A stretch of 64,000 bases of DNA from Bacteroidota bacterium (GCA_028876495.1 JAGWRO010000038.1:1-64000); one strand, 5' to 3'; positions 16,877-26,316 are shown, counted from the stretch's first letter. Numbers and translations are program-made. The notes: generated by a model not told the origin, from the sequence alone.

Positions 16877-17395
16877 TTATCCGTTAAAAACTTTCTTCAG
16901 AGAAATGTTTCTTGTTTTAGCAACTGCTGTCGGCTCTCTTAACATAGACAAAGCTTTTACGGTAGCCTTTACCACGTTATGAGGATTTGCAGAGCCAAGA
17001 GATTTTGCCAATACATCTGTGATACCTGCACTTTCCAATACGGCACGCATGCTACCTCCGGCAATTACACCGGTACCTGCAGCAGCCGGTTTGATAAGCA
17101 CTTTAGCTGCTCCGTCTTTGCACCACTGCTCGTGCGGAATCGTTCCATGTAATAAAGGGATTTTGATAAGGTTCTTTTTGGCATCATCCATTCCTTTTAA
17201 AATTGCTTCCTGAACTTCTTTGGCTTTACCTAAGCCATGACCTACAATGCCATTTTCGTTTCCTACAACTACAATTGCAGAAAAACTAAAAGCCCTTCCG
17301 CCTTTGGTTGTTTTTACCACGCGATTTATAGATACTACTTTCTCTTTTAATTCAAGATCAGCGCCTTTTATTCTCTGTGTATTTGATTTCAACAT
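16877..17395 (-). CDS. rpsE: 30S ribosomal protein S5
   Basis: S5 sits near the mRNA entry site and affects decoding fidelity. The 172-residue protein has the double-stranded-RNA-binding-like N-terminal half ([32 protein letters not shown]) and the C-terminal half with [38 protein letters not shown]. It has the family's usual length and its standard place after rplR. Confidence 0.97.
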   Translation of the reverse strand: MLKSNTQRIKGADLELKEKVVSINRVVKTTKGGRAFSFSAIVVVGNENGIVGHGLGKAKEVQEAILKGMDDAKKNLIKIPLLHGTIPHEQWCKDGAAKVLIKPAAAGTGVIAGGSMRAVLESAGITDVLAKSLGSANPHNVVKATVKALSMLREPTAVAKTRNISLKKVFNG

Positions 17396-17444
17396 TATAA
17401 TTGTTTATAAATTTTATTTCTTAAACTTACGTTTCCAAATTGGT

Positions 17445-17798
17445 TTAAAATTCCAATCCACCTTCTCTTGCGCCATCAGCAACTGCTTTTACACGACCAT
17501 GATACAAATAGCCGCTTCGATCAAATACCACATTCTTAATTCCAAGTTCCTGTGATTTTTTTGCAATGGCTTCACCTACTTTTTTGCTTGCATCTACTTT
17601 ATTTCCTTTCTGTGCAGCAATATCTTTCTCGCGTGAAGAGGCAGATGCAATGGTAGTTCCGCTGGCATCATCAATTAACTGAACATAAATATCCTTGTTA
17701 CTTCTAAAAACGCTTAAACGTGGTTTTTGAGCACTTCCGCTTATTTTTTTGCGGATGCGGTATCTGATTTTTTGACGTGCACTAACTTTTGAGTTCAT
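17445..17798 (-). CDS. rplR: 50S ribosomal protein L18
   Basis: L18 binds 5S rRNA with L5 and L25. The 117-residue protein has the basic start ([33 protein letters not shown]) and the conserved end [28 protein letters not shown]. It is followed by rpsE and preceded by rplF with a 122-nt gap that holds no recognisable gene. Confidence 0.97.
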   Translation of the reverse strand: MNSKVSARQKIRYRIRKKISGSAQKPRLSVFRSNKDIYVQLIDDASGTTIASASSREKDIAAQKGNKVDASKKVGEAIAKKSQELGIKNVVFDRSGYLYHGRVKAVADGAREGGLEF

Positions 17799-17920
17799 TT
17801 TATTCTATTTTATATTCCGATACTGCCGGAACTTTTTTTTATTTTTTCGAAGCAGATTAAAATTCCTGCTTAATTGTTTATTTACTGTATCAATGTCAAC
17901 AAAACAGCAGAATCAATCAA

Positions 17921-18475
17921 TTATTTACCTGCTGCCTTACCAGCTTTTCTGCGCAATACTTCACCTTCAAACTTCACACCTTTTCCTTTATAAGGTTCAG
18001 GCTTACGAAGACTGCGGATTTTAGCGGCCACTTGTCCCAGCAATTGCTTATCAACACTTGATAAAATCACTTTAGGATTTTTACCTTTTTCCTGGGTGGT
18101 GCTTACTGTAAGTTCCTTTGGTATTTCCACAATGATGTTGTGTGAATATCCTAAAGAAAGATCCAAAAGATTTCCCTGGGAAGCTGCTTTGTAACCTACC
18201 CCCACCAATTCTAAAGTTTTGGTATATCCTTCAGTAACTCCCAAAACCATATTGTTAACCAATGAACGGTACAATCCGTGCATGGCTTTATGCCTGATTT
18301 GTTCTGTAGGACGAACAAATTCTATCGTGTTATCCTTTACTTCCACTTTTATGTCAGGATCAATTGCCTGCTTTAATTCACCTTTAGGGCCTTTTACAGT
18401 AATTACATTATCTGCACCCACAATTACATTTACACCTTTCGTAATTTTTACTGGATTTTTACCAATTCTAGACAT
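17921..18475 (-). CDS. rplF: 50S ribosomal protein L6
   Basis: L6 lies near the GTPase-associated centre. The 184-residue protein starts MSRIGKNPVKI and has the two repeated L6 domains. The signature PEPYKGKGVKFEGEVLRRKAGKAAGK closes the protein. It follows rpsH, but a 29-codon membrane ORF sits in the gap (18552-18641). Confidence 0.97.
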   Translation of the reverse strand: MSRIGKNPVKITKGVNVIVGADNVITVKGPKGELKQAIDPDIKVEVKDNTIEFVRPTEQIRHKAMHGLYRSLVNNMVLGVTEGYTKTLELVGVGYKAASQGNLLDLSLGYSHNIIVEIPKELTVSTTQEKGKNPKVILSSVDKQLLGQVAAKIRSLRKPEPYKGKGVKFEGEVLRRKAGKAAGK

Positions 18476-18551
18476 AGCCGGTTTTAATTTATTTATTTAT
18501 AATCTGGTAGTGTTCAGCCTCGACTAAGGCTTAATTAACTTACCAATACTT

Positions 18552-18641
18552 TTATTTATTTTTCCCAGAACTTCTTAACACAAATCTTATCGCAAAAAAT
18601 AAAGCCAGAAAGACGATAATTATTCCTGCAAAAGAATTCAT
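18552..18641 (-). CDS. Small single-span membrane protein within the spc operon (29 residues)
   Basis: The ATG at 18641 begins 6 nt after the rpsH stop (TAA at 18650-18648) and the frame ends with TAA at 18554-18552. The peptide starts MNSFAGIIIVFLALFF, continues AIRFVLRSS and ends GKNK. A ~17-residue hydrophobic stretch is followed by a basic tail, the pattern of an N-out, C-in single-span peptide. The tight spacing suggests translational coupling to rpsH. The usual rpsH-rplF junction encodes no such gene that I know of. It might act in the membrane, perhaps with SecY from the same transcript, but that is inference. Being noncoding is the main alternative. Confidence 0.55.
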   Translation of the reverse strand: MNSFAGIIIVFLALFFAIRFVLRSSGKNK

Positions 18642-18647
18642 TACTAA

Positions 18648-19046
18648 TTAATAAACATTACACAATACTTCTCCACCTACATTTTTTGCTTTTGCTTCTT
18701 TATCAGTCATTACACCTTTGGATGTAGAGATAATTGAAATTCCCAAACCATTTTTCACTCTTTTGAAATCATTTGGTCTTGAATAAGTACGCAACCCCGG
18801 GCGACTTACCCTTTCAAGACTTTCAATTGCAGGAACCCTTGTTTGAGGATCATATTTAAGGGCTATTTTAATTACACCTTGTTTTGAATCGTCTTCAAAT
18901 TTGTATTTTAAAATATATCCCTGGGCGTATAATATTTCGGTAATGCGCTTTTTTAAATTGCTGGCAGGAATTTCCACCAATCTGTGGCTGGCCATTTGCG
19001 CGTTGCGTATTCTTGTTAAATAATCTGCGATAGGATCAGTAACCAT
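18648..19046 (-). CDS. rpsH: 30S ribosomal protein S8
   Basis: S8 is a primary 16S rRNA binder that organises the central domain, and in E. coli it also represses the spc operon. The 132-residue protein starts [17 protein letters not shown] and has the C-terminal signature [34 protein letters not shown]. Order rpsN-rpsH-rplF is standard. Confidence 0.97.
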   Translation of the reverse strand: MVTDPIADYLTRIRNAQMASHRLVEIPASNLKKRITEILYAQGYILKYKFEDDSKQGVIKIALKYDPQTRVPAIESLERVSRPGLRTYSRPNDFKRVKNGLGISIISTSKGVMTDKEAKAKNVGGEVLCNVY

Positions 19047-19116
19047 TGTTTGTTTTTCTTTAATTATTGTTTGTTTACAATGCGATATCCGTTGATACCA
19101 TTCTTAACCGGTTTTT

Positions 19117-19386
19117 TTACCAGCTAGCTTTTTTTACTCCCGGAATTTTTCCTTCCAATGCCATATCTCTGAACATGTTTCTTGAAAGACCAAAATGCCT
19201 CATATAACCTCTTGGGCGACCGGTAAGCTGGCACCTGTTTTTAAGACGGACAGGAGATGCGTTTTTTGGAAGAAGATCCAGCGCTCTGTAATCGCCGGCT
19301 TCTTTTAATGCTTTTCTTTTTTCAGCATATTTTTCTACCATTTTTACGCGTTTTCTTTGTCTTGCTTTAACTGACTCTTTAGCCAT
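19117..19386 (-). CDS. rpsN: 30S ribosomal protein S14
   Basis: The 89-residue form lacks the CxxC zinc pair of the short S14 type and so is the zinc-independent long variety. It starts [20 protein letters not shown], contains [27 protein letters not shown] and ends [10 protein letters not shown]. It sits in the 30S head. Confidence 0.96.
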   Translation of the reverse strand: MAKESVKARQRKRVKMVEKYAEKRKALKEAGDYRALDLLPKNASPVRLKNRCQLTGRPRGYMRHFGLSRNMFRDMALEGKIPGVKKASW

Positions 19387-19421
19387 ATTTTTATCTTAAT
19401 TTGAAAATTTGAATTTTGATT

Positions 19422-19442
19422 AATTAGCTAATCAGCTAATTA
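19422..19442. repeat. TTAGCTAAT short repeat in the rpsN-rplE gap
   Basis: AATTAGCTAATCAGCTAATT comprises overlapping copies of TTAGCTAAT/CAGCTAAT. The same units recur in the rpmC-rplP gap (21361-21445). Confidence 0.5.
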
Positions 19443-19443
19443 T

Positions 19444-20010
19444 TTACTTTTTTACGTTTTTAAACGGCATTCCCAGTTCTTTAAGCAATTCAAAAGCTTC
19501 TTCGTTAGTGCTTGCTGTTGTTACAAAAGTGATATCAAGACCTGTAATTTTATTTACTTTATCAATATCAATTTCCGGAAAAATGATTTGTTCTGTTACG
19601 CCCAATGTATAATTTCCACGGCCGTCAAACGATTTGTCGTTAATGCCTTTGAAATCGCGAACACGGGGTAACGAAACAGAAACCAGGCGATCTAAAAACT
19701 CATACATTGTCACGCCTCGTAAAGTTACTTTTGCGCCGATTGGCATGTTTTTACGAAGCTTGAAATTAGAAATATCTTTTTTAGACATGGTAGCAACAGC
19801 CTTCTGACCTGAAATCGTTGTCAACTCGTCTATAGCAATATCAATTAATTTCTTATCGGCTACTGCACCATTCACGCCGCGGTTTAAACAAACCTTGGTA
19901 AGTTTTGGAGCCTGCATTACAGTTTTGTATGAAAACTTTTTCATTAATGCCGGTATAACTTCTTTCTTATACTTCTCCTGAAGTCTCGGAGTATATTTAT
20001 CGGTACTCAT
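19444..20010 (-). CDS. rplE: 50S ribosomal protein L5
   Basis: L5 binds 5S rRNA and contacts P-site tRNA. The 188-residue protein shows [59 protein letters not shown] and [21 protein letters not shown], all standard L5 blocks. Its start codon shares one base with the rplX stop (TAATG), so the two are likely translationally coupled. Confidence 0.97.
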   Translation of the reverse strand: MSTDKYTPRLQEKYKKEVIPALMKKFSYKTVMQAPKLTKVCLNRGVNGAVADKKLIDIAIDELTTISGQKAVATMSKKDISNFKLRKNMPIGAKVTLRGVTMYEFLDRLVSVSLPRVRDFKGINDKSFDGRGNYTLGVTEQIIFPEIDIDKVNKITGLDITFVTTASTNEEAFELLKELGMPFKNVKK

Positions 20011-20348
20011 TATTTAATTACCTCCCCTGATTTTTTTGCTGTTCTGATTAATTTTCCACCTTCTCTGGTTCTGCTGATCTTAGAAGGTGCATGAGATTTT
20101 GAATCCCAAAGCATTACATTGGAAATAGCGATAGGAGCTTCAATTTTCATGATACCCCCCTTGGTATTTTGAGCAGAAGGTTTTGTATGTTTGGTAACAA
20201 TGTTTACACCTTCTACCAATACGCGGTTCTTTTCAGTTATTACTTCCAACACTTTACGCGGCTTCTTAAGATCTTTATCATCACCGGCAATAACTACCAC
20301 TGAATCACCTTTCTTTATGTTGAACTTTGGTTTAAATCTTGTCTTCAT
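20010..20348 (-). CDS. rplX: 50S ribosomal protein L24
   Basis: L24 starts large-subunit assembly. I take the ATG at 20348 ([15 protein letters not shown], 112 residues) over a TTG 9 nt upstream. The KOW motif [23 protein letters not shown] is near the start, then [13 protein letters not shown] and [18 protein letters not shown] probable internal promoter (20408-20415) drives transcription from here. Overlaps rplE by one base. Confidence 0.96.
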   Translation of the reverse strand: MKTRFKPKFNIKKGDSVVVIAGDDKDLKKPRKVLEVITEKNRVLVEGVNIVTKHTKPSAQNTKGGIMKIEAPIAISNVMLWDSKSHAPSKISRTREGGKLIRTAKKSGEVIK

Positions 20349-20407
20349 TTTTGACAACTATTTGTCTTGATTAATTACTTATTAAATACCCTTATTTTTA
20401 AGGGGTG

Positions 20408-20415
20408 CAAAGATA
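20408..20415 (-). promoter_or_regulatory. Internal promoter TATCTTTG before rplX
   Basis: Perfect TAnnTTTG in the rplN-rplX gap, followed by CACCCCTTAAAAATAAGGG. The first bases match the initial transcript of rpsA and rpsJ, and CCCTTaaaaatAAGGG can form a small hairpin near the 5' end. The -33 region would overlap the end of rplN. Confidence 0.55.
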
Positions 20416-20424
20416 CAATTATAA

Positions 20425-20793
20425 TTACAATACTTCGGGTGCAAGTGAAATGATTTTCATATAACCCTTGTCGCGTAATTCGCGGGCAACCGGCCCAAAA
20501 ATTCTCGTTCCTCTTGGCTCATCAGCTGCATTTAAAAGTACTACTGCGTTATCATCAAACCGGATATAAGAACCATCTTTACGACGAAGCTTATTTTTTG
20601 TGCGCACAATAACGGCTTTGCTAACAGTTCCTTTCTTTATTCCGCCTGCAGGAATAGCATCCTTTACTGTTACAACTATCTTATCGCCAACATGAGCATA
20701 GTCCTGGCCGGAGTTTCCCAGTACTCTTATACACAACACTTCCTTTGCGCCGCTGTTATCTGCTACATTTAGCCTGCTTTCTTGCTGTATCAT
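20425..20793 (-). CDS. rplN: 50S ribosomal protein L14
   Basis: The 122-residue protein has the standard length and blocks: [54 protein letters not shown] and [21 protein letters not shown]14 forms an intersubunit bridge. A short GCTAAAA tandem repeat sits immediately upstream of its start codon. Confidence 0.97.
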   Translation of the reverse strand: MIQQESRLNVADNSGAKEVLCIRVLGNSGQDYAHVGDKIVVTVKDAIPAGGIKKGTVSKAVIVRTKNKLRRKDGSYIRFDDNAVVLLNAADEPRGTRIFGPVARELRDKGYMKIISLAPEVL

Positions 20794-20800
20794 TTTTTTT

Positions 20801-20828
20801 AGCTTTTAGCCTTTAGCTTTTAGCTTTC
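20801..20828. repeat. GCTAAAA-type tandem repeat in the rplN leader
   Basis: On the minus strand four copies of a 6-7-nt unit (AAAGCTA, AAAGCTA, AAGGCTA, AAAGCTA) end about 8 nt before the rplN ATG, in the place where a ribosome-binding site would be expected. Confidence 0.5.
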
Positions 20829-20854
20829 GGCATTTAAACAATTATTTTAAAATT

Positions 20855-21112
20855 TTATTTAACTTTCTCCAACACTTCCACCAATCTCCAACGCTTTGTT
20901 TTGCTCAATGGCCTTGTTTCCATTATCTTAACCAAATCGCCTATGTTGCATTCGTTCTTTTCATCGTGTGCATGAAAGCCAGTAGTTTTTTTCACAAACT
21001 TACCATAGAGAGGATGTTTTACTTTCCTTTCTACTTTTACAGTAATGGTTTTATCCATTTTGTTACTGGAAACCACACCGGTTCTAACTTTTCTTAAATT
21101 TCTTTCAGACAT
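20855..21112 (-). CDS. rpsQ: 30S ribosomal protein S17
   Basis: An OB-fold protein of 85 residues: [48 protein letters not shown] and the end [29 protein letters not shown]. It is separated from rpmC by only 11 nt. Confidence 0.97.
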   Translation of the reverse strand: MSERNLRKVRTGVVSSNKMDKTITVKVERKVKHPLYGKFVKKTTGFHAHDEKNECNIGDLVKIMETRPLSKTKRWRLVEVLEKVK

Positions 21113-21123
21113 TTTTTTATTTT

Positions 21124-21339
21124 TTAGGATTTAGCACCTAATTGTTTCTTTCTTAATTCTGTTTTTGTACGAGCCAGGTCTTTTCTTACATCACGAATGG
21201 ACATCGGGTTTTCAAGAGGAGAAACCGCATGAGCAAATTTTAATTTTTTAATTCGTAACTCATCTTCCTGGATCCTTGCCTCAAGGTCCTTTTCAGTCAT
21301 CGTCTTTAAACTATTTACGAAATCGTTTCTGTTTGACAT
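21124..21339 (-). CDS. rpmC: 50S ribosomal protein L29
   Basis: The 71-residue all-helical protein has [42 protein letters not shown], close to the family pattern. L29 sits at the polypeptide exit tunnel and helps dock trigger factor and SRP. It lies between rplP and rpsQ as expected. Confidence 0.95.
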   Translation of the reverse strand: MSNRNDFVNSLKTMTEKDLEARIQEDELRIKKLKFAHAVSPLENPMSIRDVRKDLARTKTELRKKQLGAKS

Positions 21340-21360
21340 TGTTTTAATTTGATAATGTGA

Positions 21361-21445
21361 TAATTAGCCAATTAGCCAATTTAAAAATTTGTATTACTGT
21401 TTATTTTTTTCCTTCATTAGCTAATTAGCATATTAGCTAATCAGC
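21361..21445. repeat. TTAGCTAATTAGC-type short repeats in the rplP-rpmC gap
   Basis: Two blocks, TAATTAGCCAATTAGCCAAT (21361-21380) and TTAGCTAATTAGCATATTAG onward (21418-21445), carry repeated TTAGC units in a 109-nt gap of the ribosomal operon. The same unit occurs at 19422. Confidence 0.55.
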
Positions 21446-21448
21446 ACA

Positions 21449-21868
21449 TTAACCTGCATAATCCCTGCTCACTACAAATTTTGTTTGAATAGGAAGCTTT
21501 TGCGCTGCAAGTTCAAAAGCTTCTTTGGCTACCTGCATAGGAACTCCATCAGCTTCAAAAATGATTCTTCCCGGCTGTACAACTGCTGCCCAATATTCAG
21601 GGTTTCCTTTACCTTTTCCCATTCTCACTTCAGCAGGCTTTTTTGTAATTGGCTTATCAGGAAAAATCCGAATCCATACATTTCCTTCACGTTTCATGTG
21701 ACGGGTTAATGCCTGCCTGGCAGATTCAATCTGCCTGTTAGTTAACCACACAGAATCCAATGCCTTTAATCCAAAGGTTCCGAAAGAAATAGTATCTCCA
21801 CGTTTTGTATCGCCTTTCATACGGCCTTTCTGCATCTTTCTATGCTTCGATCTTTTTGGCTGTAACAT
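21449..21868 (-). CDS. rplP: 50S ribosomal protein L16
   Basis: L16 helps position A-site tRNA. The 139-residue protein starts [19 protein letters not shown] and carries [61 protein letters not shown] and the end [11 protein letters not shown]. Standard position after rpsC. Confidence 0.97.
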   Translation of the reverse strand: MLQPKRSKHRKMQKGRMKGDTKRGDTISFGTFGLKALDSVWLTNRQIESARQALTRHMKREGNVWIRIFPDKPITKKPAEVRMGKGKGNPEYWAAVVQPGRIIFEADGVPMQVAKEAFELAAQKLPIQTKFVVSRDYAG

Positions 21869-21937
21869 AATTTTTCGTTTATTGTTTGTCCACTGTACTT
21901 TTCAGAAGCGAACCATTCTTAATAGTTATTTAAAATT

Positions 21938-22726
21938 TTATCTTCTTCCACTTCCACCTCCACCTCTCCTGTCTCCGCCTCTTCTATCACCACGATCTCC
22001 ACCACCTCTTCTGTCTCCAAATCCACCTCTTCTATCGTGGCCTTCATGATCGTTCTTTCCTCCACCTGCAATAATGTTTGGATTTAAATCTCTTTTAGCA
22101 AGAACTTCACCTTTACATATCCATACTTTTATGCCGATCTTTCCGTACACTGTTTGTGCAAAAATGCTGGAGTAATCAATATCCATTCTTAAAGTATGCA
22201 ATGGAGTACGGCCTTGTTTTATTTCTTCGCTTCGCGCAATTTCAGCTCCACCCAAACGGCCTCCTACTCTCACTTTTATTCCTTCTGCGCCCATTCTTAA
22301 GGCAGAAGCAATTGACATTTTGATCGCTCTTTTATAATTGATACGATTTTCAATTTGTTTAGCAATCGTATCCGCTACAATAGCTGCATCCAGTTCCGGG
22401 CGGCGAATTTCAAGAATATTGATCTGAACATCTTCTTTACCGGTCAGTTTCTTCAATTCTTCTTTTATACGGTCTACTTCTCCTCCGCCTTTTCCAATAA
22501 TAATCCCTGGTTTAGAAGTATGAATCGTAATTATCAGTTTATTTAGCGTGCGCTCAATAACAATCTTAGCTATCCCACCTTTATTGATACGGGCATTCAG
22601 GTAGGTCCTGATCCTGTCGTCTTCAATCAATTTTTTACCATAATCTTTTGGATTTGCAAACCAGTTGCTGTCCCATCCACGGATGATTCCAAGCCTGGCT
22701 CCAATCGGATTTGTTTTTTGACCCAT
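21938..22726 (-). CDS. rpsC: 30S ribosomal protein S3 with RGG-like tail
   Basis: S3 forms part of the mRNA entry channel and helicase. The KH domain is clear ([20 protein letters not shown]), as is the C-terminal S3 domain ([24 protein letters not shown]). At 262 residues it is longer than E. coli S3 (233). The last ~40 residues are a repetitive Arg/Gly/Asp tail built of DRRGG units, an RGG-box-like sequence that may bind RNA. Confidence 0.97.
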   Translation of the reverse strand: MGQKTNPIGARLGIIRGWDSNWFANPKDYGKKLIEDDRIRTYLNARINKGGIAKIVIERTLNKLIITIHTSKPGIIIGKGGGEVDRIKEELKKLTGKEDVQINILEIRRPELDAAIVADTIAKQIENRINYKRAIKMSIASALRMGAEGIKVRVGGRLGGAEIARSEEIKQGRTPLHTLRMDIDYSSIFAQTVYGKIGIKVWICKGEVLAKRDLNPNIIAGGGKNDHEGHDRRGGFGDRRGGGDRGDRRGGDRRGGGGSGRR

Positions 22727-22736
22727 TATTCGGTTT

Positions 22737-23291
22737 TTATTTTGTTGATTTTTTGTCTGCTTTTTTCTTTTCTGTTTTTTCTGCTGCCGGCTTAGCTTTA
22801 GCTTTTGATTCTACTTTTGGCGCTGCAGCTTTTTTCGGAGCCGCTTTCTTTGGCTTTGCTGTAGCTGGTTTTTCTGCAACTACTGTTTCAGCAACAGGAG
22901 CAGCTTCCACTTTTTCAGCTTTCTTTTTAGCAATACCATTTTCATTACTATGGATGCTATCTACTATAATAGTAACATGGTTGCTGCGTTTACGAATGCG
23001 GTAACCGCGGCCCTGTGGAGCAGGACGCATTCTTTTTATCACTCTTCCACAATCCACCATAATTGTTTTTACAATAAGACCGGCATCTTCCACTTTTTCA
23101 TCCGAATTCTTTTGTTCCCAATTGTTGATGGCGCTCTTTAATAATTTATACATGGGCACAGCCGGATGTTTAGGATTGAATTGTAAAATTCCTAATGCTT
23201 TTTCTACTTCCAGCCCACGGATTAAATCAGCCAACAAACGCATTTTGCGTGGTGAAGTTGGATAATTATTAAGTTTTGCTACTGCTTCCAT
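22737..23291 (-). CDS. rplV: 50S ribosomal protein L22 with long Ala/Lys-rich tail
   Basis: L22 lines the exit tunnel. Residues 1-115 are the normal domain: [38 protein letters not shown] and the tunnel loop [24 protein letters not shown]. About 65 more residues of alternating Ala, Lys and Pro follow, reaching 184 residues against ~110 in E. coli. The tail is low-complexity and resembles histone-H1-like sequences. The gap to rpsC is 10 nt. Confidence 0.96.
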   Translation of the reverse strand: MEAVAKLNNYPTSPRKMRLLADLIRGLEVEKALGILQFNPKHPAVPMYKLLKSAINNWEQKNSDEKVEDAGLIVKTIMVDCGRVIKRMRPAPQGRGYRIRKRSNHVTIIVDSIHSNENGIAKKKAEKVEAAPVAETVVAEKPATAKPKKAAPKKAAAPKVESKAKAKPAAEKTEKKKADKKSTK

Positions 23292-23353
23292 ATTTTTTTA
23301 TTTCAAAATCGGTGATAAAAGTTGATTTACTGTCAACTCAACCGCCCATTATT

Positions 23354-23626
23354 TTATGCAATCTTTTTACTTGAGTGTCCTCTAAAATTTCTTGTCGGTG
23401 CAAATTCTCCCAATTTATGACCTACCATAAATTCAGTTACATATACAGGTATAAATTTGTTACCATTATGTACTGCAAAAGTGTGGCCTACAAAGTCAGG
23501 TGTAATTGTTGACCTGCGCGACCATGTTTTTATAACACCTTTTTTAGCATTTCCTTCGTTGATAGCAAGCACTTTATCTTCAAGCTTTGCTTCTACGTAA
23601 GGACCTTTTTTAATTGAACGAGCCAT
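23354..23626 (-). CDS. rpsS: 30S ribosomal protein S19
   Basis: The 90-residue protein starts [19 protein letters not shown] and contains [46 protein letters not shown], the family signature. S19 binds the 30S head with S13. Standard order rplB-rpsS-rplV. Confidence 0.97.
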   Translation of the reverse strand: MARSIKKGPYVEAKLEDKVLAINEGNAKKGVIKTWSRRSTITPDFVGHTFAVHNGNKFIPVYVTEFMVGHKLGEFAPTRNFRGHSSKKIA

Positions 23627-23675
23627 TTGTTTAATTTACAATTTTTAGATGCAGGATTTAATCAATCCCTAAACC

Positions 23676-24518
23676 TTATTTATTAGGTAATTTCTTACCA
23701 TTTCTTCTTTGAATAATCATTTTATCTGAGCCTTTTCCACGTGTGCGGGTAATCTCACCTTTTGCATATTTATTGGTTCTGCTGCGAGGATGGCCTCCGG
23801 AAGCTTTACCTTCACCACCACCCATCGGGTGATCAACCGGGTTCATAGCCACACCTCTTGTTCTGGGCCTGATACCTTTCCACCTGTTTCTTCCGGCTTT
23901 TCCTTTGCTTTCAAGACTATGATCGCTATTAGAAACCACGCCTACAGTTGCATAGCAGTTGATCAATATTTTTCTTAACTCACCACTTGGCATTTTAAGA
24001 ATTGCGTATTTCTCTTCTTTGTTGGTTAGCTGTGCAGATGATCCTGCGCTACGTGCTAATTTACCACCCTGGCCCGGTTGCATTTCAATATTATGAACTA
24101 CAGTTCCCAAAGGCATATTCTTAAGTTGCAATGCATTTCCCAGTTCAGGAGCTGTAGCATCACCGCTGATAATGGTAGCACCTACCTGCAAACCCTGCGG
24201 TGCAATAATGTACCTTTTTTCACCATCCACAAAAACTACCAAAGCAATAAATGCACTACGATTCGGATCGTATTCAATTGTTTTTACTGTTGCAGGTATG
24301 TCTTTCTTATCCCTCTTAAAATCAACTACACGATACATCTTTTTATGACCTCCTCCAAGGTAACGCATACTTCTACGCCCCTGTGCATTACGACCGGCAG
24401 TATGGTGAACTTTTTCAAGCAGGCTTTTTTCAGGATTGCTGGTAGTCACTTCCGCGTAGGCATTGCCTATCCTCCAGCGTGTTCCTGCGGTAGTCGGTTT
24501 GTATTTTCTTAAAGCCAT
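23676..24518 (-). CDS. rplB: 50S ribosomal protein L2
   Basis: L2 is required for subunit joining and peptidyl transfer. The 280-residue protein begins [16 protein letters not shown]. It carries [28 protein letters not shown], the OB and SH3-like domains, and the active-site-proximal [33 protein letters not shown]. The histidine of the [10 protein letters not shown] loop is retained. Confidence 0.98.
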   Translation of the reverse strand: MALRKYKPTTAGTRWRIGNAYAEVTTSNPEKSLLEKVHHTAGRNAQGRRSMRYLGGGHKKMYRVVDFKRDKKDIPATVKTIEYDPNRSAFIALVVFVDGEKRYIIAPQGLQVGATIISGDATAPELGNALQLKNMPLGTVVHNIEMQPGQGGKLARSAGSSAQLTNKEEKYAILKMPSGELRKILINCYATVGVVSNSDHSLESKGKAGRNRWKGIRPRTRGVAMNPVDHPMGGGEGKASGGHPRSRTNKYAKGEITRTRGKGSDKMIIQRRNGKKLPNK

Positions 24519-24622
24519 GATTTTTAATTTTAGTCCCGGATTTTTCCGGAAGTCAGATAAAGATTTCTCTTTTGTCCTTTTCTATTTATAATTAATTATT
24601 CTAATTCCTGGTTCTAAATTGA

Positions 24623-24922
24623 TCAGATGTTACCATACAAATCAATCGTATCTCCTTCTGCCACTGTCACAATCGCTTTCTTTTTGGCAGGTTTTCTTCC
24701 TGTCAGCAATCCGGCTTTCGTATTTCTTTGTTTTACTTTAGAAGGCATATTTAAAGTATTAACCTCTTCTACTGTAATTCCATAAAACTCTTCAACCGCT
24801 TTTTTAATTTCCAGTTTGTTAGCCTTTCTGTTTACGATGAAAGTATAACGATTGTACTTTTCTGAAAGACGATTTACTTTTTCTGATAAAACAGGTTTTA
24901 TTAAAACATCTGATGATTTCAT
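24623..24922 (-). CDS. rplW: 50S ribosomal protein L23
   Basis: The 99-residue protein forms the docking site for trigger factor and SRP at the tunnel exit. It begins MKSSDVLIKPVLSEKVNRLSEKYNRYTFIVNRKANKLEIKKAVE. Starts 15 nt after rplD. Confidence 0.96.
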   Translation of the reverse strand: MKSSDVLIKPVLSEKVNRLSEKYNRYTFIVNRKANKLEIKKAVEEFYGITVEEVNTLNMPSKVKQRNTKAGLLTGRKPAKKKAIVTVAEGDTIDLYGNI

Positions 24923-24937
24923 GATCTTGTTTTTAAT

Positions 24938-25612
24938 TTAAGCTTCTGCAGCTTCTTTGTTATCTGTTGCTTTATTTTCTTCAACGTTTTCTTCTACAAA
25001 TACTTTCGCTGCGCTTTCTGTAAATACCACTGAATCGGCATTTACAATATCATAAGTATTAATATCGCCTAATAATGTACCGCAAATTGACGGTATGTTA
25101 CGAAAACTCTTATACACATTTTCATTGTAATCGGTCATTATCAACAATGACTTTCTACTTTCAGGAGTAATATTTAAAAATACTTTGCTAAATTGATTGG
25201 TAGCCGGTTTTTCAACTTTTACCAACTCGTCTTCCACAACAATTATTTTATTTTCTTTTGCTTTTGCACTAAGCGCACCTATTTTAGCAAGATCTTTTAC
25301 TTTGCGGTTCACCTTAATATCGTAACCATGAGGTTTAGGGCCGAAAACGGTACCACCACCTTTATATAAAGGGTTACGAAGATTACCTTTACGGCTTCCG
25401 CCAGTACCTTTTTGCTTATGAAGTTTTTTAGAAGATCCTTGTGCTTCGGCGCGGGTTTTCACCTTGTGGGTGCCCTGGCGTTGTGCGGCCAAATATTGTT
25501 TTACCGCCAGCCAGATAACATGACTGTTAGGTTCTGCACCAAATATCTCTTCCGGCAGATCAATCGTTCTGCCAGTCTTTTTTCCTTCTGTAGTGATTAT
25601 ATCTAATTGCAT
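24938..25612 (-). CDS. rplD: 50S ribosomal protein L4
   Basis: L4 contributes to the tunnel constriction, and in E. coli it represses the S10 operon. The 224-residue protein has the loop QGSSKKLHKQKGTGGSRKGNLRNPLYKGGGTVFGPKPHGYDIKVNRK and IVNADSVVFTESA near the end. A ~20-residue acidic Glu/Asn/Ala tail follows. Its start is one base past the rplC stop. Confidence 0.97.
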   Translation of the reverse strand: MQLDIITTEGKKTGRTIDLPEEIFGAEPNSHVIWLAVKQYLAAQRQGTHKVKTRAEAQGSSKKLHKQKGTGGSRKGNLRNPLYKGGGTVFGPKPHGYDIKVNRKVKDLAKIGALSAKAKENKIIVVEDELVKVEKPATNQFSKVFLNITPESRKSLLIMTDYNENVYKSFRNIPSICGTLLGDINTYDIVNADSVVFTESAAKVFVEENVEENKATDNKEAAEA

Positions 25613-25613
25613 A

Positions 25614-26231
25614 TTATTTCTGGATTAAAACGATTGAACCGTTATGGCCGGGAACCGAGCCACTTATTAATAAATAATTTTTTTCAGGGAAAATCTTAAC
25701 AATCTTAAGGCCTTTCATCTGCACCTTATCATTTCCCATACGGCCTGCCATGCGCATTCCTTTAAATACCCGTGAAGGATAAGATGATCCGCCAACAGAA
25801 CCCGGGGCCCTTGATCTGTCATGCTGTCCGTGAGATTGCTCTCCTACACCATGAAAGCCATGACGCTTTACCACACCCTGGAAACCTTTTCCCTTGGTAG
25901 TGCCCACAACAGATATTTTGTCGCCTTCGGCGAATATGTCAACACTGATGGTGTCGCCAACATTCTTATCTGTTTCGCTATCGCGGATTTCTTTTACGTA
26001 TTTTTTTGCCGATGTATTTGCTTTGGCAAAATGATTCTTTTCTGAGAGGAGGGTGTGCTTTTCTTTTTTATCTCCAAAAGCAATCTGAACAGCATTATAG
26101 CCATCAGTTTCTTTGGTTTTCTTCTGGGTTACCACGCATGGACCTGCTTCAATAATGGTCACGGCCGTTTGCCTGCCATTATTATCGAAAATGCTGGTCA
26201 TGCCGACCTTTTTTCCAATAATACTTTTCAT
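25614..26231 (-). CDS. rplC: 50S ribosomal protein L3
   Basis: L3 is an early assembly protein near the peptidyl transferase centre. The 205-residue protein starts MKSIIGKKVGMTSIFDNNGRQTAVTIIEAGPCVV and carries KGKGFQGVVKRHGFHGVGEQSHGQHDRSRAPGSVGGSSYPSRVFKGMRMAGRMGND, the conserved extension. It is followed at once by rplD. Confidence 0.98.
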   Translation of the reverse strand: MKSIIGKKVGMTSIFDNNGRQTAVTIIEAGPCVVTQKKTKETDGYNAVQIAFGDKKEKHTLLSEKNHFAKANTSAKKYVKEIRDSETDKNVGDTISVDIFAEGDKISVVGTTKGKGFQGVVKRHGFHGVGEQSHGQHDRSRAPGSVGGSSYPSRVFKGMRMAGRMGNDKVQMKGLKIVKIFPEKNYLLISGSVPGHNGSIVLIQK

Positions 26232-26316
26232 TTCTATTTTATTATACTCAGCGGTACAGGGTTTCCGGTACTTGAGTGTTACAATTTTTATAAGAACTAT
26301 TTAAGCCTCATTCCAT

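Noticed and set aside
17815-17840. TTCCG/CGGAA hairpin after rplR as a terminator
   Set aside because: The T-run is on the plus strand while genes here run on the minus strand, and the stem is only 5 bp.
24519-24622. CCGG-loop-CCGG hairpin in the rplW-rplB gap as attenuator
   Set aside because: Four to five base pairs only, with an A-rich loop; too weak to support.
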